Source: Parvibaculaceae bacterium (GTDB lineage: Bacteria; Pseudomonadota; Alphaproteobacteria; Parvibaculales; Parvibaculaceae). Taken from it: a DNA stretch of 64,000 nucleotides. A program made the translations under genes and the position numbers. The DNA lies in assembly GCA_029209985.1 (NCBI GenBank), contig JARGNZ010000012.1:25856-89855 (forward strand), in the 5' to 3' direction. Shown here one piece after another: positions 26,958-35,381 of this stretch. Position 1 is the first letter of the stretch, and the number at the start of each line of letters is the position of its first letter. The notes under the pieces were generated by a model. The model was not told the origin of the DNA. It was given only the letters and a program-made list of their open reading frames with translations, and did no database searches.

Positions 26958-27872
26958 TCCTGCCGAAGAGACGCACCATTCAAATTGCGCTGTCAGATGG
27001 ACATCTGTCGGAAATGGGGACACGCCAATAATCACCAATTCGCTTGCCGCACGTTCTGGGTTGGCTTTCAAAGGGCGGCAATCAAGACGGTTGCCTGCCA
27101 GTTGAATGCTATGGGCGCAGGCATCTCCTGCAAAATAAACAATGCCTTTGGCGCGGATCACTTCATTGGGGAGGGCTTCCAAAAAGCGCTGTAGCCGTTC
27201 CCTGTCCAGAGGTTCCCCGCTTTTTCCCTGCCACGTTGTAAAAGGCAAGGCGTGCGCATGGGCCGCTGCCGGAAGTGGTGTTTCCCCATGGGTGCCAAAA
27301 AGAAGGGGGAGGGGGAGAGAGGCCTGGACTGTTTCTACAATGCGGGTATCGGGTTTGTAACCGTGCAGAATATCGGCGCACTGCGCAGCTTGGCCAGGCT
27401 TGGCAAGGTCCATTTTGTTGAGCACAAAAAGGTCTGCAGCGTTGATTTGGCGCTCAATCGTATCCGTAAGTCGAGGGTCGTTGTATTGCTCACAAAAAGC
27501 CCCCGCATCGGCCATAACAATGATGCCGTCGAGGCAGAGGTCTTTATCAATCTGGGCAAAGTCGGCGAGGCGGGCAGGGTCTGCCACCCCGCTGGCCTCA
27601 ATCACCACATGATCAAATTGATCTGCCTGCCGCGTAAGGTCGAGCAGGGTGCTGATAAAACTATCACCAATAGTGCAGCATACGCAGCCATTCGATAGGG
27701 TCATGGTTTGCCCATCGTGCTGGTCGATCAAACCCGCATCGATGTTGATAGAGCCAAAGTCATTGACCACCATGGCATAACGTCGCCGGTTAGGTGCCCG
27801 CAGCAAATGGTTGAGCAGGGTGGTTTTGCCGCTGCCCAAAAATCCACTTAAAATGGTGACGGGTAATGCCAT
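26916..27872 (-). CDS. COG0523 (CobW-like) metallo-GTPase, copy 2
   Basis: This 318-residue G3E GTPase has Walker A in SGFLGSGKTT (residues 9-18), CxCC in GCVCCTIGD (Cys63, 65, 66), VIEASGVADP, VLNKMD and a CobW C-terminal domain. It is homologous to copy 1 at 19274 but clearly diverged. It follows amidohydrolase copy 2 by 43 bp in the same direction, repeating the order of copy 1. Metal delivery to that hydrolase is the best guess. Its last 42 bp overlap the 3' end of the glutamine amidotransferase gene on the other strand. Confidence 0.88.
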   Translation of the reverse strand: MALPVTILSGFLGSGKTTLLNHLLRAPNRRRYAMVVNDFGSINIDAGLIDQHDGQTMTLSNGCVCCTIGDSFISTLLDLTRQADQFDHVVIEASGVADPARLADFAQIDKDLCLDGIIVMADAGAFCEQYNDPRLTDTIERQINAADLFVLNKMDLAKPGQAAQCADILHGYKPDTRIVETVQASLPLPLLFGTHGETPLPAAAHAHALPFTTWQGKSGEPLDRERLQRFLEALPNEVIRAKGIVYFAGDACAHSIQLAGNRLDCRPLKANPERAASELVIIGVSPFPTDVHLTAQFEWCVSSAGSDENNSVQPITEL

Positions 27873-27915
27873 GAAATTCTATCGGTCCATTGTGCTGGCT
27901 GGGTGTCAGAAAGCA

Positions 27916-29553
27916 TTAGTCTGCATTGGAAAAAATACGTCCACCAAGTACAGTGCCCCAGACACGTATGTCTTTAAGGCGCTCCGGTCCAAGCTCATAA
28001 GGGTCGTCTTCTAACACCGCAAAGTCGGCCCATTTGCCAACTTCAATGCTCCCAACTTCTCCATCCATTTTGAGAGACCGCGCCGCCCCCATCGTAATCG
28101 TGTAAAGCGCTTCGTCGAGGTCTAAGGTTTCTTCGTCTCCCCCCAGCACACGGCCCGATGAGGTGGTGCGATTGATGGCGCACCAAGCGGTAAAGAGAGG
28201 ATCAATAGGCGTGATGGGCGCGTCTGAGTGAATGGCAAGGGGCACACCGTTTTTCAACGCCGCCCCCGCATTGTCAATTTTATTGGCCCGGTCTGGCCCC
28301 AGAATAGTGGAATAGTGCAGGTCGCCCCAATAGTAGATGTGATTGGAGAACAGATTGACGCCAATGCCTAAATCCGCCATGCGATTAAATTGTGCTTCAT
28401 CGGCCATTTGGCAATGTTGCAATGTGTGGCGGTGGTCGCCCCACGGGCTGCCGCGTAATACTTCTTCTAAGGCTTCAATCACGGCTTCCGTGGTTTCATT
28501 GCCGTTGGTGTGGATATGAAGTTGATGGCCTGCGTCGTGATAGGTTTTGATGGTGGGCACCAGCGCGGAAGGTTCAATGTACCAAAGGCCATTGGGGTTG
28601 CCGTTAAAGTAACCCGGCCATTTAAGGCGCGCGGTGAACCCTTGGATTGACCCATCAGCCACTAATTTGACCAACCCAAAACGGGCTTTGTCTGTGCTGC
28701 TTTTCTGGGCGGCTTGTACCCGTGCTAGCCCTTCAGCCGGGGGCAAAAGAGTGCCGCCAAAAGCCGTTACCAAGCGGCACGGATAATCTGGTTTACTGGT
28801 TTCTGCCACATAACGGGCGACAGTTTGCTCGTTCAGGTCGCTGTGCAAATCCGTTACAGTGGTGACACCAGACAGACGGCAGAGGTTGGCAAAGTTACGG
28901 AGCGACTGAGAGGACGTGGAGGCCCCCATCATATCAAAGTCGATGCCTTTGGTTGCTAAATAGATGCCCACCATGCTGGCAAATTCACCGGTTGGCTCGC
29001 CGTGCTCATCCTTAAATACAACGTCCAAATTAATAGAGCGATCAATTTCAGAGCGGCGCAAGACTTCGCTGTTGGTATTGAGCAGATGTAAGCTTGCGTG
29101 CAGCAGCACGATCGGCCGCGTTGTGGAGACACGGTCAAGGTCGCTGGCTTTGATCCGGGTGCCCCCAAAGAAGATCGGGTCAAAGCCCCAACCCACCAAC
29201 GGGGTATTCGGATCGGGAAGGGCTGCATCCAGTTCTTTGAGTTTGTCGATCACCGCCTCTAAGTCGGTCAGCCCTGTATGCGTGGTGCCATCGGGACCTA
29301 AGCGATCATAAAAGCCGATATAGGCATGGTCCCAGAGGGCGCCTTCTAAAATGTGGCTGTGCCCTTCGATCATGCCGGGCATCAAGACTTTGTCGCTAAA
29401 CTGGGTATCGAGCTGATAGTCACCCCATGCAGAAACTTCTTCCAAGGTGCCAACAGACAAGACCTTGCCATCCTTCACCGCGACATGCGTGGCAATGGGG
29501 CAAGAAGGGTCCATTGTGATGATGGAACGGGCGGCATAAACCGTTACTGACAT
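27916..29553 (-). CDS. YtcJ-type metal-dependent amidohydrolase, copy 2
   Basis: This 545-residue amidohydrolase-3 enzyme has HxH in MPGMIEGHSHILEGA, histidines in QLHIHTNGNETTE and HTLQHCQMA, and the late aspartate in IHSDAPITPIDP. Its domain order matches copy 1 at 20196, but the two are diverged paralogues that probably act on related but different compounds. GGGAGA precedes the ATG. A palindrome matching that of copy 1 lies 64 bases upstream of the start, and the GTPase gene follows directly. Confidence 0.88.
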   Translation of the reverse strand: MSVTVYAARSIITMDPSCPIATHVAVKDGKVLSVGTLEEVSAWGDYQLDTQFSDKVLMPGMIEGHSHILEGALWDHAYIGFYDRLGPDGTTHTGLTDLEAVIDKLKELDAALPDPNTPLVGWGFDPIFFGGTRIKASDLDRVSTTRPIVLLHASLHLLNTNSEVLRRSEIDRSINLDVVFKDEHGEPTGEFASMVGIYLATKGIDFDMMGASTSSQSLRNFANLCRLSGVTTVTDLHSDLNEQTVARYVAETSKPDYPCRLVTAFGGTLLPPAEGLARVQAAQKSSTDKARFGLVKLVADGSIQGFTARLKWPGYFNGNPNGLWYIEPSALVPTIKTYHDAGHQLHIHTNGNETTEAVIEALEEVLRGSPWGDHRHTLQHCQMADEAQFNRMADLGIGVNLFSNHIYYWGDLHYSTILGPDRANKIDNAGAALKNGVPLAIHSDAPITPIDPLFTAWCAINRTTSSGRVLGGDEETLDLDEALYTITMGAARSLKMDGEVGSIEVGKWADFAVLEDDPYELGPERLKDIRVWGTVLGGRIFSNAD

Positions 29554-29617
29554 GGTGCTCTCCCTAAATGATGATGGGGGCAGAGTGCCATGAGGGGCAG
29601 GAGGGGTCGAGGGTATT

Positions 29618-29644
29618 TATGAAAAAATACTACATATTTTCATA
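29618..29644. promoter_or_regulatory. Palindromic operator shared with 21931-21957
   Basis: TATGAAAA (29618-29625) and TTTTCATA (29637-29644) form 8-bp arms with an 11-base gap; one more pair (T29617, A29645) extends the symmetry. It matches the site at 21931 at 17 of 27 positions and in spacing, and lies at a similar distance from its amidohydrolase gene (64 versus 55 bases). Confidence 0.7.
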
Positions 29645-29658
29645 AGCAAAGGGCGGGT

Positions 29659-29696
29659 GTGATGCCCAACCGCTCTCACGAACGGCGGGGCATCAC
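29659..29696 (-). terminator. Hairpin after the DUF2855 gene
   Basis: GTGATGCCC (29659-29667) pairs with GGGCATCAC (29688-29696), a perfect 9-bp stem just past the stop of the DUF2855 gene on the minus strand. No clear T-run follows on that strand, so it may be a weak terminator or an mRNA-end stabiliser. It separates that gene from the operator at 29618. Confidence 0.45.
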
Positions 29697-29701
29697 ATGT
29701 A

Positions 29702-30796
29702 TTATTTGTGGAGCGTGAAGATCATGCCTTGGTCTGGGCGTGCCTGACCTTCGACAATTTGCAGCCATGCCTCTCGAAGAGTATCGACGCCGCTCAAATT
29801 GTTGATGCTCAAACCGGTCTTGGCGACATCCAGAAAAGCTGCCCATGCTTCTGCATAGCGTGCTTGAAAACCTGAGCCTCCCCATTCTTTCAGGCGTTTG
29901 CTGGCTTGGTCTGGGGCAAAGAAGACAGTGGGTTTTGGCCCGTCAAGGTCTGCCAACCAGCCTGATTGATCCCAATGCGAGCTGCCCACAATGCAATCAT
30001 ACGTCAGATTTTCACCAAAGTGATCGTGCACAGATTTGCGTTGCGCCGAGCTACCGGAAAAATCCACATAGAAGGATTTGGACGTGGCGTCCAGCTGGGT
30101 GATGTCGTCATAGCTTACAACTTGGTCGTAGCAACCGAGCGCTTTTACAAAATCAATATTGCCGGGGGAGGTCAGCCCCACCACTTTGCACGTCGCCCCA
30201 TGGTTCTTTTTAAGCAGGAAGGCCATGCCGAACGCTGTTTTGCTGGAGGCGCTTGAAATCACAACCTGCTCACCGCCGAAGAAGCCATTGTCCGCAATGT
30301 AATCATCCAACAAAAAGGAGGTCATAAAGAGCGGGCGCAAAAGGGCTTGAAGGTCTTCTTGATCTTCACGGTAGCCTGCATCATTGCTGGTGCGGATATA
30401 TTGGTTATAGACCGTATGCAATTTAAGGCGGTGGTCCATCTCGTCGATGAATTGGCTCGGTGTGATTTGACCCGGCTTAGCCACAAGGTGCGTGGTCATG
30501 GGATAGTAGCCGTAAAAGCGTTCGCCAACTTTTACCTCAGGGCATTTTGAGGCGACGACATTTGCAAAGCCCCACACAGGTACATTGCCCCAACCCTCTT
30601 CAGCTGGAAAATACTGCCAATAGGAAAAACGGTCGCCAACAGCTGCGTAAGTTACATTATTGGCTGTGAGAGAAAACCGATCCAATGCAAAAAGGATCTC
30701 GCCGTCTTTGAGGTCCGCCTCACTCGGCACTGGACTTTCAATAACACGTGTTTCGGTGATGGCGTCTTTACGCACTTGTAGCTGTGTAATCGTCAT
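29702..30796 (-). CDS. DUF2855 family protein
   Basis: This 364-residue protein matches the DUF2855 family, whose function is unknown. Its overall pattern resembles a medium-chain reductase that lacks the zinc lobe: a GroES-like N-terminus (FALDRFSLTANNVTYAAVG, GWGNVPVWGFANVV, GERFYGYYPM) and a Rossmann-like middle (VVISSASSKTAFGMAFLL). It has no cysteine cluster for structural zinc. A reductase acting on a ketone or enone is possible. It is the outermost gene of the catabolic island and has its own upstream gap. Confidence 0.82.
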   Translation of the reverse strand: MTITQLQVRKDAITETRVIESPVPSEADLKDGEILFALDRFSLTANNVTYAAVGDRFSYWQYFPAEEGWGNVPVWGFANVVASKCPEVKVGERFYGYYPMTTHLVAKPGQITPSQFIDEMDHRLKLHTVYNQYIRTSNDAGYREDQEDLQALLRPLFMTSFLLDDYIADNGFFGGEQVVISSASSKTAFGMAFLLKKNHGATCKVVGLTSPGNIDFVKALGCYDQVVSYDDITQLDATSKSFYVDFSGSSAQRKSVHDHFGENLTYDCIVGSSHWDQSGWLADLDGPKPTVFFAPDQASKRLKEWGGSGFQARYAEAWAAFLDVAKTGLSINNLSGVDTLREAWLQIVEGQARPDQGMIFTLHK

Positions 30797-31298
30797 GGGG
30801 AGCCCTTTGAGTCAATGTCTAATGACGGCAGTATGGCGTGGGTGACGCAGGGGTCAATTTCATTTCTTAGTGATCTGATTGTGCAGGAGTGAACACCTGT
30901 AGAGGGGGGAGGTCCTGTATTTGGTCGCTATCCTTAAAATGAAAGGAAACGTCGCGGCAAAATACCGCAAGCCCGTTATTTTGGGTGAAGGGGCCCTGAT
31001 TTCAGTAGTTTTTAGCATTTGATGCCTTATTGAAGGCTTAGAGAGGGAAAATAGCTCTTATTGCTATTGTTTCTCAAGTGCATGTTGGTATGTTTGCGTA
31101 AATGTTGGGTAGAATTACGGCGACCAATCTCTAAGTTGAGCATTTGGAATAGGGACCCTCGCTGGGTGTCATTAAGCAGGTGTTCTTCAAGGCACCTATT
31201 TTGGCCTCTTGGGGTCTTCTGCCACTTGGGGAAGAAGCAGCGCATTGACAAGAGAATGTGGTCTGAGGCGGCGCCGTGAAAAAATGGAATTTTAAGTA
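30797..31298. other. Intergenic region of about 500 bp between divergent DUF2855 and exbB genes
   Basis: I see no convincing gene here. It must hold the promoters of the DUF2855 gene (minus) and of exbB (plus). An imperfect 16-bp palindrome, CAGG...CCTG, lies at 30884-30899 and AATAGC/GCTATT (7-base gap) at 31050-31068; neither matches a Fur box well. Short reading frames lack ribosome binding sites and family signatures. Confidence 0.5.
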
Positions 31299-32282
31299 AT
31301 GAGTGATCAGGTTCAAATGAGTTCGACTGCCCCGCAAAAGGTTGCACGGTCGGTTTTATGTGCGTTGGTTCTGTTGTGTTCCGGGAGCGTTGCCGCTGTT
31401 GCAGAAGGCCCAACCCCTGCCGCCCAAGCAGAAAGCACCCTTGGCATAGACGCTGCTTCCCTTGAAAAAGCGCTGGTACCAGCCAGAGACAGTGAGACCA
31501 TAGCCGGGGATAGTGAAATTGTTGTCGTTGAAGACGCTGACGCGCTTCTAATAGAAGAGGCGAGCGGCGCAGACGCCACAGAGCAAACCTTGCCGCACAA
31601 TTTATCCCCATGGGGCATGTTCATGGGGGCCGACATCGTTGTGAAATTGGTCATGTTGTCCCTTGCATTTGCGTCGTTGTTGACGTGGACGATTTGGGCG
31701 ACAAAAACCCTTGAGATTTCCCGTGCTAAATCACGGTTGGCAAAAGCCAATACGCGGATTGCGAAGATGGGGTCTTTGGTGGAGGCGGTGAAAGCAATAG
31801 CCAATGCAAAAAATGATGTAGGGAACCTCTTGGTGGCCGCTGATTGGGAAGTACGTCAATCTCTTTCAGATACATTTGACAAAGAAGGGGTGAAGGAACG
31901 TGTGATCTCTCACCTTGAACGCTTGGAAGCTGGCAGCGCGCGGCGCATGTCCTTTGGGACGGGCGTATTGGCAACCATCGGGTCAACTGCCCCATTTGTT
32001 GGTTTGTTCGGCACCGTGTGGGGGATCATGAATGCCTTTATCGGCATTTCTGAAGCTCAAACCACTAACCTTGCCGTTGTGGCTCCCGGCATTGCTGAAG
32101 CATTGTTGGCAACAGCCCTTGGGTTGGTCGCGGCCATTCCAGCCGTGATGATTTACAATCACTTCTCCCGTCAACTTGCGGCCTACCGCGCCGAGTTGAG
32201 TGACGTGTCTGCTATTATTTTCCGTCTTGTCTCGCGCGATTTAGACCGTGGGCGGGCCGATTTGTTTAACGCAGCGGAGTAG
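31299..32282 (+). CDS. exbB: TonB-system energiser ExbB (long form)
   Basis: This 327-residue ExbB/TolQ-family proton-channel subunit has a long N-terminal extension. A signal-like hydrophobic stretch (CALVLLCSGSVAAVA) and an acidic, alanine-rich periplasmic segment (to about residue 95) precede the core. The core shows three membrane helices and the conserved run TIGSTAPFVGLFGTVWGIMN, then GIAEALLATALGLVAAIPAV. With ExbD it uses the proton gradient to drive TonB. GGAA lies upstream; a second ATG at 31317 is possible. It heads the exbB-exbD-tonB operon. Confidence 0.93.
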   Translation: MSDQVQMSSTAPQKVARSVLCALVLLCSGSVAAVAEGPTPAAQAESTLGIDAASLEKALVPARDSETIAGDSEIVVVEDADALLIEEASGADATEQTLPHNLSPWGMFMGADIVVKLVMLSLAFASLLTWTIWATKTLEISRAKSRLAKANTRIAKMGSLVEAVKAIANAKNDVGNLLVAADWEVRQSLSDTFDKEGVKERVISHLERLEAGSARRMSFGTGVLATIGSTAPFVGLFGTVWGIMNAFIGISEAQTTNLAVVAPGIAEALLATALGLVAAIPAVMIYNHFSRQLAAYRAELSDVSAIIFRLVSRDLDRGRADLFNAAE

Positions 32283-32286
32283 AACA

Positions 32287-32724
32287 ATGGGTGCACGCTT
32301 AAAATCTGGCGACGACATACAAGAGGAAATGTCAGAAATCAACGTCACACCGTTCATCGATGTGATGCTGGTTTTGCTCATTATTTTTATGGTTGCCGCC
32401 CCATTGGCCACCGTGGATATTCCCGTGGACCTGCCTTCCAGTCAGGCGCAATCACAGCCAAAGCCTGACAAACCTGTCTATCTGACCCTCAAGACTGATT
32501 TAACCTTGGCCTTGGGCGATGACTATATTGAGAGTGCTCAACTGGCGGGCGAATTGGACAAACTGACAAAGGCCAATAAAGAAGAACGAATTTTTTTACG
32601 GGCTGACGAAGAGGTGGACTACGGCGACTTGATGGGTGTGATGAACCAGCTACGTACGGCGGGTTATCTAAAAATTGCCCTCGTGGGTCTTGATGATTTA
32701 GGGGCAAACAAAGCTCAGCCATGA
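32287..32724 (+). CDS. exbD: Biopolymer transport protein ExbD
   Basis: This 145-residue protein has a short cytoplasmic N-terminus, one membrane helix with the channel aspartate in VTPFIDVMLVLLIIFM, and a periplasmic domain. The start at 32287 lies 4 bp after the exbB stop; a longer reading would overlap exbB. Its stop overlaps the tonB start in ATGA. It forms the stator of the TonB motor with ExbB. Confidence 0.95.
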   Translation: MGARLKSGDDIQEEMSEINVTPFIDVMLVLLIIFMVAAPLATVDIPVDLPSSQAQSQPKPDKPVYLTLKTDLTLALGDDYIESAQLAGELDKLTKANKEERIFLRADEEVDYGDLMGVMNQLRTAGYLKIALVGLDDLGANKAQP

Positions 32725-33584
32725 ATATGCAACCCTCTGACATGACGCCTCCCGCTTCCCGCCTTGGGACTGCAAGCCCAGCTCATGGGCATGCAAGTTC
32801 AGACGTGCGGATTAATGTGGATTTGCCAAAAATTGAGCTTGGTGCAGCTCGCTGGGTCAAGGGATTGCTTGCGGGTGCCTTGCTTCATGCCGTCGTCATT
32901 GGATGCTTTTTCATCACCGTGAATCTCTATCCCGATGTCCATGAGGTGCCTCCATTGGCCCTCAATATTGACCTCATGCCTATCCAAACATCGCCCGTTG
33001 AAAAAGCAGACGATCAACCGCTGGATGTGAAAAAAACAGACTTCGTGCCAACCCCTGTGGAGCCGGAACCGGAGCCGGAAGAGGTTGAAGAGCCAATACC
33101 GGAAGTTAAGCCAGAAGTTGTTTTGCCCAAGCCGGTAAAAAAGAAAAAGAAAAAAGTCACCAAAAAGGTGGTCTTGAAGAAGCCTGTGGAGCAACGCCCA
33201 CCGGAAAAAGAACGTCGCACTGCGGCCGCTCCCGTACAATCTGAGAAGGTCGAGAGCGCCGCTCAGCAAATAGGGGTATCTGCTGAGGTTCTGGCCGCCA
33301 AAGCCAGTTGGCAAAATGTGCTCCGAAGTTATTTGGAAAGCCGGAAGCGCTATCCATCTAACGCCCGCCGCCGTCATCAAGAGGGGATCGTCTCGGTATC
33401 CTTTTCTGTAGATCGCCAAGGTAAAGTCACCCGGGTGGCACTAGAAAAGTCCTCAGACCATAGATTGTTGGATGAGCACATCCTTACTTTGCTCAAACGC
33501 GCCTCGCCGTTACCAGCACCTCCAGCCGATGTGGAGGGAAATTCGTTTCCTTTCGTGCTGGCATTTGCGTTCTATATCAAATAG
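32721..33584 (+). CDS. tonB: TonB energy-transducing protein
   Basis: This 287-residue TonB has a cytoplasmic stretch of about 50 residues, one membrane anchor (about residues 50-72, LLAGALLHAVVIGCFFI), a Pro/Glu- and then Lys-rich periplasmic spacer (PVEPEPEPEEVEEP, then PVKKKKKKVTKK) and a C-terminal TonB domain (YPSNARRRHQEGIVSVSF, LDEHILTLLKRASPLP). It passes energy to outer-membrane receptors such as those at 4549 and 10270. It is translationally coupled to exbD. Confidence 0.94.
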   Translation: MNMQPSDMTPPASRLGTASPAHGHASSDVRINVDLPKIELGAARWVKGLLAGALLHAVVIGCFFITVNLYPDVHEVPPLALNIDLMPIQTSPVEKADDQPLDVKKTDFVPTPVEPEPEPEEVEEPIPEVKPEVVLPKPVKKKKKKVTKKVVLKKPVEQRPPEKERRTAAAPVQSEKVESAAQQIGVSAEVLAAKASWQNVLRSYLESRKRYPSNARRRHQEGIVSVSFSVDRQGKVTRVALEKSSDHRLLDEHILTLLKRASPLPAPPADVEGNSFPFVLAFAFYIK

Positions 33585-33659
33585 ATAGTGACTCCTGACA
33601 GGCTCATTTCGGCGGTTTCCCCGAAAGACTATTGTTGCGGCTCGTCCCATACCCCATAT

Positions 33660-33674
33660 ATCAGCTAGGCTGAT
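33660..33674. promoter_or_regulatory. Palindrome before the RND efflux operon
   Basis: ATCAGC-TAG-GCTGAT is a perfect 15-bp palindrome in the 285-bp gap between tonB and the efflux operon. It lies about 195 bases before the first efflux gene. It could be an operator or a small hairpin near the tonB 3' end. No clear T-tract terminator is visible after tonB. Confidence 0.35.
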
Positions 33675-33869
33675 CGAAGGTTTCGCAACATAATAACATT
33701 TCTTACTATTTCCGTATGTACTGCAAAATTTAGCGACGGAATGCGAGATGTGATGCGTTGAATGAGGATGGGCAAGGCGGCGGGCAGGGTGATGCTTGAA
33801 TTTTGCCGCGATAGTGTAAAAAAATTAAGGTACATTCTGGCGCAGTGGACGGCGAGAGAATGGGATAAT

Positions 33870-35381
33870 ATGAAAAAATTTATTGGCTGTTTGCTCACAT
33901 GTAGCGTGATTGGCGTGGGTGGCTGCGCGGTGGGGCCGGACTATCAGCGGGCTGGGTCATTAAACGACATCTTGGGCCTGTCAGATGATGCGGCCGATGC
34001 CGCCGATGCCTATGTCAGCGCGGCACCAAATTCGATCGCTGGACCGATGCTCACCATGTCACGCTGGTGGGAACGCTTAGATGATCCCATGCTCGGGCCA
34101 TTGGTCGAAGAAATGCTCTCCAAAAATTACACCCTTGCTGCGGCTTCCGCACGGGTGATGCAATCTCAAGCACAATTAGAAAGCGCCTTTGGATCACGTC
34201 TTCCCAGTGTCTCTGTGTCACCGTCGGGCACGCGCGCATTCACTACCGATGCGAGCGGCGACCGCCAATACGCGAATGCGTTCAGCGCGTCGGGAGCCGT
34301 TTCATGGCAAGTAGATTTATTTGGTAAGCTGCAACGCTCCCAAGGGGTTGCAGCTGCTCAGCTCAACACCTCTATTGCCTCGCAAGAAGGCCTTGTACAA
34401 TCTATGATTGCTCAGGTTGTGCGCAGTCGTGTGGCCATCGCTATTTTGAATGAACGCCTTAAAGTGGCTCAGACCATTGCCCACAGTCGCAAGCTCACAC
34501 TAGAGAGTGTGGAGCGCCGGTATCGTTCAGGGGCGGGGGAAACGGGTGCCGCCGATGTGCATAACGCACGACAAAACTACGCCAGTGCACAAGGCGATAT
34601 ACCGGACCTCAAGTCAAGCCTCGCCGTTGCAGCCCACGCGTTGGATGTTCTCCTTGCGCGTGTGCCTGGCACCACCAGTACACAGCTAGATGATTTCCCC
34701 CTCGTGCCGCCTCCGTTAGACGTGCCAACGCAGGTGCCTGCAGATTTACTGGAGCGCCGCCCAGATGTACGTGAAGCTGAATTTGCGTTGATCGAGGCAA
34801 CTGAAACAGTCGGTGTGCGCATTGCGGACATGCTGCCTAACTTAACGTTGAGCGGCAATCTTTCCTCCGATACGGCCAACTTGAGCGACCTATTTAGCGT
34901 TGAAACATTGGCGGGCAGCATTGTCGCACAACTCACGCAAACATTGTTTGATGGAGGCGTGAAATGGTCAGCGGTGGACGTGAGCCGAGCGCAGGTAGAT
35001 GAAAAAGCAGCCGATTATGCACAAGCCATACTGGAAGCGGTGCAAGATGTTGAAGACGCGCTGGTAAGCGAAACATATTCCGCTGAGCGCGTGACGTATC
35101 TGCAGGCGGGGGTAGAGGCTGTCCGTCTTTCTGAAGGCATATCCAACAGCCGATATATCAATGGCTTGGGGACTTTCCAAAGCCTGCTGGATGTTCAGCG
35201 CCTACGCCAACAGTCTGAGCAGACATTGTTGTTAGAACAACAAGATCAATGGAACGCACGTATCGACTTGATGCTGGCATTGGGGGGAGATTGGCATCAA
35301 ACACCCACCCAACCAGAAGAAAATAATCCGATAACACACGCCACTGCCGACAGCGCACTGACACAAGAGGATAAGCAGTAA
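33870..35381 (+). CDS. NodT-family outer-membrane efflux lipoprotein
   Basis: This 503-residue protein is an outer-membrane factor of the TolC fold. The lipoprotein signal MKKFIGCLLTCSVIGVGGC puts the acylated cysteine at residue 19, followed by AVGPDY, typical of NodT/OprM proteins. The start at 33870 is chosen for this signal; longer readings add an unlikely leader. Two OEP repeats follow, with PADLLERRPDVREAE between them. The stop overlaps the adaptor start in TAATG. It forms a tripartite pump with the next two genes. Confidence 0.9.
   Translation: MKKFIGCLLTCSVIGVGGCAVGPDYQRAGSLNDILGLSDDAADAADAYVSAAPNSIAGPMLTMSRWWERLDDPMLGPLVEEMLSKNYTLAAASARVMQSQAQLESAFGSRLPSVSVSPSGTRAFTTDASGDRQYANAFSASGAVSWQVDLFGKLQRSQGVAAAQLNTSIASQEGLVQSMIAQVVRSRVAIAILNERLKVAQTIAHSRKLTLESVERRYRSGAGETGAADVHNARQNYASAQGDIPDLKSSLAVAAHALDVLLARVPGTTSTQLDDFPLVPPPLDVPTQVPADLLERRPDVREAEFALIEATETVGVRIADMLPNLTLSGNLSSDTANLSDLFSVETLAGSIVAQLTQTLFDGGVKWSAVDVSRAQVDEKAADYAQAILEAVQDVEDALVSETYSAERVTYLQAGVEAVRLSEGISNSRYINGLGTFQSLLDVQRLRQQSEQTLLLEQQDQWNARIDLMLALGGDWHQTPTQPEENNPITHATADSALTQEDKQ

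Noticed and set aside
31050..31068. AATAGC...GCTATT before exbB, considered as a Fur box
   Set aside because: Only about half of the Fur consensus positions match, so it is noted as a weak palindrome only.
31027..31611. 194-residue open frame on the minus strand over the exbB start
   Set aside because: It runs antisense to ExbB, has no family signature or ribosome binding site, and its composition fits a shadow of the real gene.
32799..33419. 206-residue open frame antisense to tonB
   Set aside because: It is rich in Phe and Leu because it is the complement of the Lys/Glu-rich TonB spacer; no independent support.
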